A stretch of 64,000 nt of DNA, taken from contig NZ_JAJKFK010000002.1 of the NCBI RefSeq assembly GCF_021653975.1, positions 434,001 to 498,000 of the forward strand, in the 5' to 3' direction. This document shows, piece by piece, positions 16,363 through 23,131 of the stretch. The translations under genes were made by a program, and so were the position numbers. Under the pieces are notes generated by a model that worked only from the letters and a program-made list of their open reading frames with translations, was not told where the DNA came from and ran no database searches. This DNA comes from Amycolatopsis sp. GM8 (GTDB taxonomy: Bacteria; Actinomycetota; Actinomycetes; Mycobacteriales; Pseudonocardiaceae). Each line of letters opens with the position of its first letter. The first letter of the stretch is position 1.

Positions 16363-16856
16363 AGGTCAACCAGTACGAGGTTGATCAGCAGAACTTGGCC
16401 GGGCGCTTGCATCCCTCGCAGCGTCATCTGGCACTGCGAGGGATTTCGATCGGCGTGTTCCTCGCAGCTGCGGCGATCGTGGTGTTGGTGCTCGCCCTCA
16501 CGACGCTGCCGGTGGACGTGTCGGGCCTGCCCTATCTGCTCCCGGAGGTCGCGCTCCTCGTGTGGGGTCTCTGGCTGACGCTTCGGCGCGTACTCGACGT
16601 CACCGACGGCCGGGTGGTCGCGATCACCGGCTGGACCGGGCCGGACGTCGGTGAGCAGATCCACAGCCCGGCCGACTACGGCAAGCGGATCATGATCGTC
16701 AACGGCCAGGCCAACAACTACCAGGTCCGCATCGGCGACCGCCGCTTCCAGATCGACAAGGACATCTACCAGCGAACGCCACCCAACAGCACGAACGCGG
16801 CTTTCCTGACCCCGCGCACGAAGCGAGTCGTGAACATCGCCCGGACGGCTACCTGA
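16359..16856 (+). CDS. Two-helix membrane protein closing the type VII cargo operon
   Basis: A 165-residue protein with two transmembrane segments, about residues 29-50 (ISIGVFLAAAAIVVLVLAL) and 57-75 (LPYLLPEVALLVWGLWLTL). A soluble C-terminal domain of mixed strands follows (YQVRIGDRRFQIDKDIYQRT). It overlaps the upstream cargo gene by GTGA, so they form one operon. Its position directly after a possible toxin-like cargo would suit an immunity protein, but that is inference only. The 3' end overlaps the convergent gene by eight bases. Family not recognised. Confidence 0.6.
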   Translation: MKVNQYEVDQQNLAGRLHPSQRHLALRGISIGVFLAAAAIVVLVLALTTLPVDVSGLPYLLPEVALLVWGLWLTLRRVLDVTDGRVVAITGWTGPDVGEQIHSPADYGKRIMIVNGQANNYQVRIGDRRFQIDKDIYQRTPPNSTNAAFLTPRTKRVVNIARTAT

Positions 16857-17943
16857 TCTGGAACCGGCCAGCCTTCACGGTCTTCTGCCCTGCCCACAAT
16901 TCGGGTGCGAACTGCTGGACACCGCGGGCGATTTCGTCGACGCTGCGTTGCTGGCTACCGATCCGAAGGCCGATGGCCCCCTCCTGGGTGAAGACGAGGA
17001 TCTGGTCGAGACTCCGTTGGGCGGCCCACGTGCCTGGACCTCGCGCCGTGACGCTGATCTCGGCGCCGACTCCAGTGATCTCCGGCCAGCCGAGGGTGAA
17101 CGCGCCTTCGACCGAATCTGCCAAGGCGAAGCTGTCGGCATCGAGCACGAAGCTCCGCGTGCGGATGCTCACCAGGCCGAACGCCACGGCGAATACCGCC
17201 GGCACCAGGAACAGCACACTGACGAACGCGCCGATGACATGCAGGAGGATCTCGGGGCTCGAGCCGAACGTGATGGAAAGCGCGCCGGTTGTCAGGGCGA
17301 TCGACACTACCCCGCCGACCAGGATTTGCCAGCGGGCCCGCCGTCCCACGTCGACGACGACCGGCGGACGGACGTCCGGTGCCGGAATCACGTCCGGCGC
17401 GACGCCCGGCGCGGCCACCAGCACGTCCCACGGGGCGGCAGCCAGACGTTGCCAGTCGCTCGGGGCGGAGCTACGAAACGCATCGGCGATTTCGGCGCGG
17501 TACGGAATCCGGACCTTCACGGCATGATTTCTCGGCAGCCGCACGAGAAGCGGGCCGCGCAGATTCTTCCCGAAATCCGCGGTTTTCGGGAAGAATGTCA
17601 GAGTCACACCGAATCGCTTGTCCGCGCCGGGATCGGCGTGCACGCCCACCGCGGCGAGATGTGACCACTGAATCCGGAACGCACCGTCGTGCTTGGTCTC
17701 GTGCGCGATGACCTCCGGGCCGATTACCAGCTCCCGGCGCCACCACAACGACCGCCAGCCCTGCATCCGCAGCGCGACAATCAGCAGGATCAGGACGCCG
17801 ATGACGATCATCGGCACGGTCAGCCAACCGCTCCAGTCCGTCAAGGCACCCAAAAGCACCAAACCGGCACCAACGACCAGGAAATCGATCGCGACGGCAA
17901 TCTGGTCGATTCGCGCTTCCCAGCCGAGCCGAATTCGGGTCAT
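16849..17943 (-). CDS. Membrane protein with duplicated TM-pair/soluble modules
   Basis: A 364-residue protein with four predicted transmembrane helices in two pairs. The first pair spans residues 15-60 (IAVAIDFLVVGAGLVLLGAL; VPMIVIGVLILLIVAL). The second spans about 205-265 (ILVGGVVSIALTTGALSITF; VSVLFLVPAVFAVAFGLVS). Each pair is followed by a soluble PH-like domain (RRELVIGPEVIAHE; RSFVLDADSFALADSVEG). This internal duplication resembles PH-domain-containing actinobacterial membrane proteins. It converges on the type VII cargo operon and is related to it at least by position. Function unknown. Confidence 0.6.
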   Translation of the reverse strand: MTRIRLGWEARIDQIAVAIDFLVVGAGLVLLGALTDWSGWLTVPMIVIGVLILLIVALRMQGWRSLWWRRELVIGPEVIAHETKHDGAFRIQWSHLAAVGVHADPGADKRFGVTLTFFPKTADFGKNLRGPLLVRLPRNHAVKVRIPYRAEIADAFRSSAPSDWQRLAAAPWDVLVAAPGVAPDVIPAPDVRPPVVVDVGRRARWQILVGGVVSIALTTGALSITFGSSPEILLHVIGAFVSVLFLVPAVFAVAFGLVSIRTRSFVLDADSFALADSVEGAFTLGWPEITGVGAEISVTARGPGTWAAQRSLDQILVFTQEGAIGLRIGSQQRSVDEIARGVQQFAPELWAGQKTVKAGRFQIR

Positions 17944-17952
17944 GCCGGGAGT

Positions 17953-18510
17953 TTAGGTGGGCAAGAGTCCGTCGATCAGCACACGTCCCAGCGAACGTCC
18001 GGGCGGGGACAGGCGCAGGATCGCGACATGGCCCGAGAGGAGCGCCGTCAGGTCACCGGGTTCGAGATCGTCGCGGACCGCGCCGGTCGCTTGCGCGCGC
18101 CGCAACAACTCCCCGAAACCGGCGCGGAACCTGTCCTTCCGCTCCGACGGATCCGTCATCGCCGCACCCGTGCTCTCCTGCAGCGCGTCGCACAAAGCCT
18201 TGTTCAGCAACGCCTGCTCGGCGACCGCGTCGAAGTAGTCGAAGAACGCCGCACCCGGGTCGGCCGCGTCCAGCAGCGACTCGGCGCGCTCGGCGAGGCG
18301 CTCGATCCCGTCCAGCACCACCGCCTCGAACAGCGACTCCTTCGACGGGAAATGCCGGTACACCGTGCCCGCGCCGACCCCGGCCCGCCGGGCGATCTCG
18401 TCCAGCGGGACACCGGGCCCCTGGTCGGCGAACGCCTCGTGCGCGGCCGCGAGCACCCGGGCGCGGTTGCGCCGGGCGTCGGCCCGCAAGGTCGGTTTCG
18501 CGCTGGTCAT
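17953..18510 (-). CDS. TetR-family transcriptional regulator
   Basis: A 185-residue regulator with helix-turn-helix RRNRARVLAAAHEAFADQGP, VPLDEIARRAGVGAGTVYRH and FPSKESLFEAVV. The effector domain carries a typical C-terminal TetR tail (RKDRFRAGFGELLRRAQATG). No divergent partner is obvious: the upstream neighbour is a membrane hydrolase-like gene on the same strand with only 11 bp between them. Its target is therefore unclear. The ATG at 18510 is chosen because it starts the conserved region; the longer frame to 18612 runs back into the upstream gene. Confidence 0.83.
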   Translation of the reverse strand: MTSAKPTLRADARRNRARVLAAAHEAFADQGPGVPLDEIARRAGVGAGTVYRHFPSKESLFEAVVLDGIERLAERAESLLDAADPGAAFFDYFDAVAEQALLNKALCDALQESTGAAMTDPSERKDRFRAGFGELLRRAQATGAVRDDLEPGDLTALLSGHVAILRLSPPGRSLGRVLIDGLLPT

Positions 18511-18521
18511 CGCTGTCGATT

Positions 18522-19289
18522 CTAGGCGGCCGCGGGCGCGAACAACTGGTCGTAGAACGCGATCAGCCCGGCGATCACACCCGGCACCAGGACCAGCGCC
18601 CCGACCAGGCACAGCGGCGCGATGACCAGCCGTTCGAAGCGGCCGCCGGTGCGGAACCGGAGGAACGCCGGCGGCCGCAGCTCGTACCAGGTCTCGCCGG
18701 CGATGGGCACCGGGAACAGGAACGGGCAGCCGGACTCGGTGAGCGCGTCGCCGAGGCAGTGCGTGACACAGCCGACCGCGACGGCGACCCCGAGCCAGCC
18801 GGTGAGCTGCTGCAGTTCACCGGCGGCGCTCGCGGTCAGCGCCCACCACGCGGTCGCCGCGCCCGCGAGGAGCAACAGCCAGTCCCCCAACGCATCGGCG
18901 GCCAGCAGCACGCCGAACAGCACGACCCCGGCGACGGCGTACCAGCCGCCGGCCCGGGTGCCCCACATCGTCAGCGCGCCGAGCCCACCGGCGAACAGGA
19001 TGGTGTGCGACATGTGCCGGTGCGTGCCCTTGCTCCGCTCGTCGCGCGGGCCTTTCGTCAGCGCGTACAGCGCCGCCGACAGCCGGCGGAGCAGCCACGA
19101 CAGGGCGCCGGTGAAGGGCCCGAGCAACCGCGAGGCGCCCGCGCCGGGATGATCGAGGTCGGGCAGCAACGCGAAACCCGCTGTGGCGGCGGCGAAAGCG
19201 ATGGCCTGGTGGATCGAACTCGCGCCCACCAGCGGAGCGACGGCGAGCCCGGCACACCAGCCGGTCAGTGCGTGGGTGCGGCCCATCAT
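18522..19289 (-). CDS. YdjM-type metal-dependent hydrolase, membrane protein
   Basis: A 255-residue membrane protein of the LexA-binding/YdjM-like family (metal-dependent hydrolase superfamily). Conserved histidine motifs are visible: RTHALTGWCAGL near the N terminus, LLPDLDHPGAGASR, and GTHRHMSHTILFAG. About five to six hydrophobic segments follow. These motifs would coordinate metal next to the membrane. The start contains two adjacent ATG codons. The first 23 bases of the gene recur with one mismatch at 19494-19516, which points to a local duplication or deletion event. Its physiological substrate is unknown. Confidence 0.8.
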   Translation of the reverse strand: MMGRTHALTGWCAGLAVAPLVGASSIHQAIAFAAATAGFALLPDLDHPGAGASRLLGPFTGALSWLLRRLSAALYALTKGPRDERSKGTHRHMSHTILFAGGLGALTMWGTRAGGWYAVAGVVLFGVLLAADALGDWLLLLAGAATAWWALTASAAGELQQLTGWLGVAVAVGCVTHCLGDALTESGCPFLFPVPIAGETWYELRPPAFLRFRTGGRFERLVIAPLCLVGALVLVPGVIAGLIAFYDQLFAPAAA

Positions 19290-19351
19290 GAGCGGGCACC
19301 TTCCGCCGGATCCACGGAGCGGAGGCTATCTATGAACGCACGGGTGCGAGG

Positions 19352-19492
19352 ATGGCGCCCGTGGAGGACCTGATCACGTTTCTGCGCGGCCGGCTCCGCG
19401 AGATCGAACTCGCGATCGGCGACTACTTCGAAGGATGGCTCGCACTGCCGTTCGCCGGGCACCCGGACTATCGCGAAGCGTGGCGACCGTAG
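19352..19492 (+). pseudogene. Deleted remnant of a DUF6221-type gene
   Basis: A 46-residue frame starts MAPVEDLITFLRGRLREIE, like the N terminus of DUF6221 proteins, and ends FAGHPDYREAWRP, like their C terminus. The middle of the usual protein of roughly 90-130 residues is absent. Both ends are in frame, so a short peptide could still be made, but the family core is lost. It sits between two near-identical 23-bp segments, consistent with a recombination scar. Confidence 0.55.
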
Positions 19493-19493
19493 G

Positions 19494-19516
19494 AGTGCGT
19501 GCGTGCGGCCCATCAT
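19494..19516 (-). repeat. Second copy of the YdjM-like gene start
   Basis: On the minus strand these 23 bases encode MMGRTHAL and match the start of the hydrolase gene at 19267-19289 with one mismatch. The coding similarity ends immediately after. It marks a truncated duplicate or a recombination junction around the DUF6221 remnant. Confidence 0.7.
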
Positions 19517-19566
19517 GAAGGAAGATCTTGGCAACAGGGCACGACAAAGTCTGGGAGGCGCACCCG

Positions 19567-19938
19567 ATGAGCCCGGAACTACAGGGTTTCTGGTCCGAAC
19601 GGCACCTGTGCACACTGACCACGCTGCGGGCCGACGGGTCGCCGCATGTGGTGCCGGTCGGGGTGACCGTGGACGAGAAGTTCCAGGTGGCACGGGTGAC
19701 CTGCGGGCGCGGCAGCGTCAAGGCCCGCAACGTCCGCGGGGACGGGCGGGTCGCGGTCAGCCAGGTCGACGGCCGCCGGTGGTCGACGCTGGAAGGGCTC
19801 GCCGTCATCCGCGAAGACCCGGAATCCGTGCGGGACGCGGAAAACCGGTACGCCGAGCGCTACGGCCGCCAGCCCCGCCCGAACCCCGAGCGTGTCGTGC
19901 TGGAGATCACGATCACACGGACTCTGGGACTGTCATAA
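19567..19938 (+). CDS. Pyridoxamine 5'-phosphate oxidase/F420-binding family protein
   Basis: A 123-residue split-barrel flavin/F420-binding protein. It starts FWSERHLCTLTTLRADGSPH and VVPVGVTVDEK, the classic first strands of the PPOX/FDOR fold. VARVTCGRGSVKARNVRGDG, with the conserved K-x-R-N, contacts the cofactor phosphate. VAVSQVDGRRWSTLEGLAVI follows, and the C-terminal helix region contains a Tyr-x-Glu-Arg-Tyr element. The family matches TIGR03618-type enzymes that use F420 or FMN. GGGAGG precedes the ATG at 19567; an upstream ATG at 19528 is not required. Substrate unknown. Confidence 0.82.
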   Translation: MSPELQGFWSERHLCTLTTLRADGSPHVVPVGVTVDEKFQVARVTCGRGSVKARNVRGDGRVAVSQVDGRRWSTLEGLAVIREDPESVRDAENRYAERYGRQPRPNPERVVLEITITRTLGLS

Positions 19939-19943
19939 GGAGA

Positions 19944-20264
19944 CTAGCTGCGCTGGAGTTCTTCACGTGTGACACGGCGAGCGATCTCTTCGACGTCGGC
20001 GGCGCTCAGGCCTCCGCTCTCGTGCGTGTGCACCGCCTGCGTGAGGAGCCGTCGAACGAACGCGGAAGTCGGGATGTGCTCAGCGGCAGCGCGTCGGCGA
20101 AGCTCCGCGTCAAGGGTATGGCTGATGCGCAAATGCAGTGAGACGTCGAGAATGGCGGCGTTTTCCGCTGCTTCGGCTTCCGCTGCTTCGGTTTCCTCGT
20201 CCGCAACCTGAGCGCGGATCGCTTCGTGGCGAGCCCGACGGGCGCCCTTCGCGGGATCGGTCAT
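19944..20264 (-). CDS. Ribbon-helix-helix-type antitoxin
   Basis: A 106-residue protein. The first 35 residues are basic then strongly acidic (EETEAAEAEAAENAA). ILDVSLHLRISHTLDAELRR and RAAAEHIPTSAFVRRLLTQA then form a strand followed by two helices, the ribbon-helix-helix arrangement of DNA-binding antitoxins. The C-terminal helix (GLSAADVEEIARRVTREELQ) may bind the toxin. The ATG overlaps the toxin stop by four bases (ATGA), giving toxin-first order as in BrnT/BrnA modules. A 10-bp-period direct repeat at the toxin start is a likely operator. Confidence 0.7.
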   Translation of the reverse strand: MTDPAKGARRARHEAIRAQVADEETEAAEAEAAENAAILDVSLHLRISHTLDAELRRRAAAEHIPTSAFVRRLLTQAVHTHESGGLSAADVEEIARRVTREELQRS

Positions 20265-20569
20265 GGTTGCACCTCCTTGCCTTCGAGATAGTCGCGCAGG
20301 TCAGCCCCACGCGTCTTCCACGCAGTAACCCCGGAGTTGTCCTCGGGATCGACGATCACTGTCAGCACGAACCCAGCACTCGCCGAGTAGCCGATGATCC
20401 GGGTATAGCCGACACGACTTTTCGGGTCGGGATCACGGACGACGCACTGTGGGTCCTCCGCGGCTTCCAGCGTCCAAGCAGGTTCGAGATCTGCGGCTCC
20501 GGGATAGCGGGTGGAGCGGTAGCGGATGTGACGGGCGTCTTCGTCGTCCCACCACAACTCACCAACCAT
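20261..20569 (-). CDS. BrnT-like toxin
   Basis: A 102-residue protein. MVGELWWDDEDARHIRYRS resembles the F-x-W-D-x-x-K-x-x-x-N start of BrnT. The later strands (GYTRIIGYSASAGFVLTVIV) match the R-x-x-x-I-G-x-S-x-x-G-x-L-L-x-V-V signature. The end (TAWKTRGADLRDYLEG) matches the R-x-A-x-x-x-E-x-x-x-Y-E region. BrnT is a RelE-fold ribonuclease. The usual K and H positions are not cleanly conserved here, so activity is uncertain. The first ATG of the frame is at 20578, but the one at 20569 gives the family-like N terminus. The antitoxin gene follows with a four-base overlap. Confidence 0.6.
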   Translation of the reverse strand: MVGELWWDDEDARHIRYRSTRYPGAADLEPAWTLEAAEDPQCVVRDPDPKSRVGYTRIIGYSASAGFVLTVIVDPEDNSGVTAWKTRGADLRDYLEGKEVQP

Positions 20570-20588
20570 GTAGCACATTGTAGAACAC
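20569..20588. promoter_or_regulatory. Tandem 10-bp direct repeat at the toxin-antitoxin promoter
   Basis: TGTAGCACAT is followed directly by TGTAGAACAC, so two similar 10-bp units lie in direct repeat across and just upstream of the toxin start codon. Ribbon-helix-helix antitoxins bind tandem short sites with about 10-bp spacing, so autoregulation by the antitoxin is plausible. Confidence 0.45.
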
Positions 20589-20645
20589 TGCGATACAAGC
20601 GCGCCACGGCGGCAGCCTCGCGGTCCCGCCGCACTGAAACACGCC

Positions 20646-21725
20646 CTAAAGCGCCTGCCACCACGGATCCACGGGTCCGACGTTGTCGATGTCGACGCGC
20701 TCGCCCGGGCGTGGCACGGCGAGGGTGATGTCGTGCGCCTTCGCCTCGCGCCAGGTGCGGTCCGCCGGGTCGCTCCAGCCGTGCAGGGCGAGGCGGAAAG
20801 TCCCCCAGTGCACCGGAATCAGCACCCCGCCGCGCACATCGAGATGCGTGGCCACGCCCTCCTCCGGCGTCATGTGGATGTCCGGCCACGCCGGGTGATA
20901 CGCGCCGACCTGCACGAGGGATGCGTCGAACGGGCCGTACCGCTCGCCGATCCGCTGGTAGCCGTCGAAGTAGCCGGAGTCGGCCGTGTAGAACACGCGG
21001 CGGTTCGCGCTCGCGATGATCCACGACGCCCACAGCGTGTTGTTGCGGGTGAACGCCCGGCCCGAAAAATGCTGTGCTTCCGCCGCGGTGATCCGGACGC
21101 CCGCGATTTCCGTGCTCTCGTGCCAGTCCAGCTCGATGATCCGCTCCCGCGGCACACGCCACCGCCGCAGGTGCGCGCCGACCCCGAGGGGTACCACGAA
21201 CGGCGCGTGCTGGGTCTTTGTCAGCGTCCGGACGGCGGCCGCGTCCAGGTGGTCGTAGTGGTCGTGCGAAACGATGATCGCATCGAGCCGCGGTAGTTCC
21301 TCCAGCCGGTGCGGCGGCTCGTGCATCCGGCGCGGGCCGATCAGCCGCGACGGTGAGACCCGCTCCGCCCATACCGGGTCGACCAGGATCCGGATGCCCT
21401 CGATCTCGACGAGCGACGACGCGTGGCCGTACCAGGTGATGTACAGCCCGTCGGCCGGATGGTCGAGGCGCTGCGGCACGAGCGGGACCTGCCCCGCCGG
21501 CTTGCGCTGCTGGCCGCCGAACAGCATCTCCCGCAGCAGCTCACGGCCGGCGGCGCCGTCCTGCGTGATGGGTGGCGCGAGATTGCGGAACTTCCCGTCC
21601 CGAAACTGGGGTGAGCGGCGCATCACCTCCAGATCGGGCCGGCCACCGAAGGCGAGCGGGATCTCCCACACCGCCCACGCCAGCGCACCGACCAGGGCAG
21701 GGACTGTCCACCGGAGTTTCGCCAT
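20646..21725 (-). CDS. MBL-fold hydrolase, NAPE-PLD/UlaG-like, membrane-anchored
   Basis: A 359-residue protein with an N-terminal hydrophobic segment (VPALVGALAWAVWEIPLAF) that anchors it to or exports it across the membrane. The metallo-beta-lactamase fold follows: ITWYGHASSLVEIEGIRILV, the metal motif VSHDHYDHLD (HxHxDH), FTADSG-type Asp in RRVFYTADSGYF, and the final His in LIPVHWGTF. These match the NAPE-phospholipase D-like branch, which hydrolyses phosphodiesters in N-acyl phospholipids. The region before the metallo domain (GRELLREMLFGGQQRKP) is also typical of that branch. Exact substrate unproven. Confidence 0.83.
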   Translation of the reverse strand: MAKLRWTVPALVGALAWAVWEIPLAFGGRPDLEVMRRSPQFRDGKFRNLAPPITQDGAAGRELLREMLFGGQQRKPAGQVPLVPQRLDHPADGLYITWYGHASSLVEIEGIRILVDPVWAERVSPSRLIGPRRMHEPPHRLEELPRLDAIIVSHDHYDHLDAAAVRTLTKTQHAPFVVPLGVGAHLRRWRVPRERIIELDWHESTEIAGVRITAAEAQHFSGRAFTRNNTLWASWIIASANRRVFYTADSGYFDGYQRIGERYGPFDASLVQVGAYHPAWPDIHMTPEEGVATHLDVRGGVLIPVHWGTFRLALHGWSDPADRTWREAKAHDITLAVPRPGERVDIDNVGPVDPWWQAL

Positions 21726-21783
21726 GCTCGAAAAACTACCGAGTTTGCCGAGAAGTTCCGCGAGATCGACCCGATAGGGCGAG

Positions 21784-22101
21784 CTACCGTGTCTCGGCGA
21801 CGAGCCAGTCCAGGTATTCCGCGCTGCCGCCCTCGATCGGGACGGCGATGATCTCCGGGACGTCGTAGCTGTGCACCGATTTCAGCAGTGCCACCAGATC
21901 CGGCACCCGGTCCGCGGCGGTCTTGACCTCCACCCGCCACTCGGAATCGATGCGCACCCTGCCCTCCCAGCTGTAGACGCTGGTGATCGGGCCGACGATC
22001 TGCGCGCACGCGCCCAGCTTGTCCGCGACCGCCTGCGCGGCCAGGTTGCGCGCGGCATCCTCGCTGTCGGTCGTGGTCGTGACGATGATGTGGTCGGACA
22101 C
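21784..22101 (-). CDS. cutA: CutA divalent-cation tolerance protein
   Basis: A 105-residue protein of full family length. Ferredoxin-like fold with IIVTTTTDSEDAARNLAAQA, then KLGACAQIVGPITSVYSWEG, the signature of CutA1 including the CAQ region and the Y-x-W-x-G hairpin. EWRVEVKTAADRVPDLVALL and SYDVPEIIAVPI follow. CutA proteins form stable trimers and have been linked to copper tolerance, though the function is still debated. It stands alone here, facing the glucarate promoter region. Confidence 0.93.
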   Translation of the reverse strand: MSDHIIVTTTTDSEDAARNLAAQAVADKLGACAQIVGPITSVYSWEGRVRIDSEWRVEVKTAADRVPDLVALLKSVHSYDVPEIIAVPIEGGSAEYLDWLVAETR

Positions 22102-22151
22102 GCGCCCAGCGTAGAGCGCTGTTGACCGCGGTCGCGATCTCTCCTTAAGCT

Positions 22152-22186
22152 GTCTTCATATAGAGCCACTGTCCACATATGAAGAC
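22152..22186. promoter_or_regulatory. Perfect 10-bp inverted repeat, probable IclR operator of the glucarate operon
   Basis: GTCTTCATAT (22152-22161) and ATATGAAGAC (22177-22186) are perfect inverted arms with a 15-bp spacer. Upstream, TTGACC (22122) and TTAAGC 17 bp later form a possible -35/-10 pair, which would put the repeat at the transcription start. The right arm covers an ATG at 22179, so the working start of kdgD is more likely 22194. The IclR regulator two genes downstream is the obvious candidate to bind here. Confidence 0.6.
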
Positions 22187-22193
22187 GGACAAG

Positions 22194-23120
22194 ATGAAAA
22201 CACCGCAGGAGACCGCAGCTCTACTCCGGCAGCGCATGGCCGCCGGGGTCCTTTCGTTCCCGCTGACCTCGTTCACCGGAAGCGGCGAACTCGACCCCGC
22301 CGCCTTCCGCGCCTACTTCCGCACGCAGCTGGCGGCCGACCCGGCGGCGGTGTTCGTCGCGTGCGGCACCGGTGAGTTCTTCTCGCTGACGCTCGACGAG
22401 TACACCGAGGTCGTGCGCATCGCCGTCGAGGAGACCGCGGACCGCATCCCGGTGATCGCCGGCGTCGGCTACGGCTGGGCGATCGCCGCCCAGTACGCGG
22501 CCCGCGCGGCCGAAGCCGGCGCGGACGGTGCGCTGCTCATGCCGCACTACCTGGTCAAAGCGCCGGTGGACGGGCTCGTCGAGCAGGTGCGCAAAGTCGC
22601 CGAGTCGAGTCCGCTCCCGCTGATCGCCTACCAGCGGGACTACGTCACGTTCGACGCCGCGTCGGTCGGCCTGCTCGCGAAGATCCCGAACGTGATCGGA
22701 CTCAAGGACGGCCACGGCGACCTCGACCAGTTGCAACGCCTGCGCCTGGCCGCGCCCGAGGACTTCTTGTTCTTCAACGGCGTCGCGACCGCGGAGATGC
22801 AGGCCCGCGCGTACTCCGCGATCGGCATCCCGGCGTATTCCTCGGCCGTGCACGCGTTCGCACCCGAGATCTCCAAGGCGTTCTTCACCGCGCTGCACGC
22901 CGACGATCAGTCGCGTGTGGACGAACTGCTGCGTGGTTTCTACCAGCCGTTCGTGGAACTTCGCGACCGCCGCGCGGGCTACGCCGTCGCGCTCGTCAAG
23001 GCCGCCGCCCGGTTGCGCGACCTGCCTGTCGGCCCGGTGCGCGCGCCGCTGTGCGACCCGGCGCCCGAAGAGCTCACCACCCTCAAAGCCCTGCTGGCCA
23101 CCGGCCTCGACCTCGTCTGA
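22194..23120 (+). CDS. kdgD: 5-dehydro-4-deoxyglucarate dehydratase
   Basis: A class I (Schiff-base) dihydrodipicolinate-synthase-superfamily enzyme of 308 residues. It converts 5-keto-4-deoxy-D-glucarate to 2,5-dioxopentanoate with loss of water and CO2. Visible elements are GVLSFPLTSFTGSGELD, the phosphate-loop equivalent ACGTGEFFSLTLDEY, the Tyr of PLIAYQRDYV, and the Schiff-base Lys in NVIGLKDGHGD. The barrel ends with RAGYAVALVKAAARL. The start at 22194 is preferred over 22179, which lies inside the operator. Only 11 bases separate it from glucarate dehydratase, so the two enzymes catalyse consecutive steps from one transcript. Confidence 0.92.
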   Translation: MKTPQETAALLRQRMAAGVLSFPLTSFTGSGELDPAAFRAYFRTQLAADPAAVFVACGTGEFFSLTLDEYTEVVRIAVEETADRIPVIAGVGYGWAIAAQYAARAAEAGADGALLMPHYLVKAPVDGLVEQVRKVAESSPLPLIAYQRDYVTFDAASVGLLAKIPNVIGLKDGHGDLDQLQRLRLAAPEDFLFFNGVATAEMQARAYSAIGIPAYSSAVHAFAPEISKAFFTALHADDQSRVDELLRGFYQPFVELRDRRAGYAVALVKAAARLRDLPVGPVRAPLCDPAPEELTTLKALLATGLDLV

Positions 23121-23131
23121 GGAGGACACCG

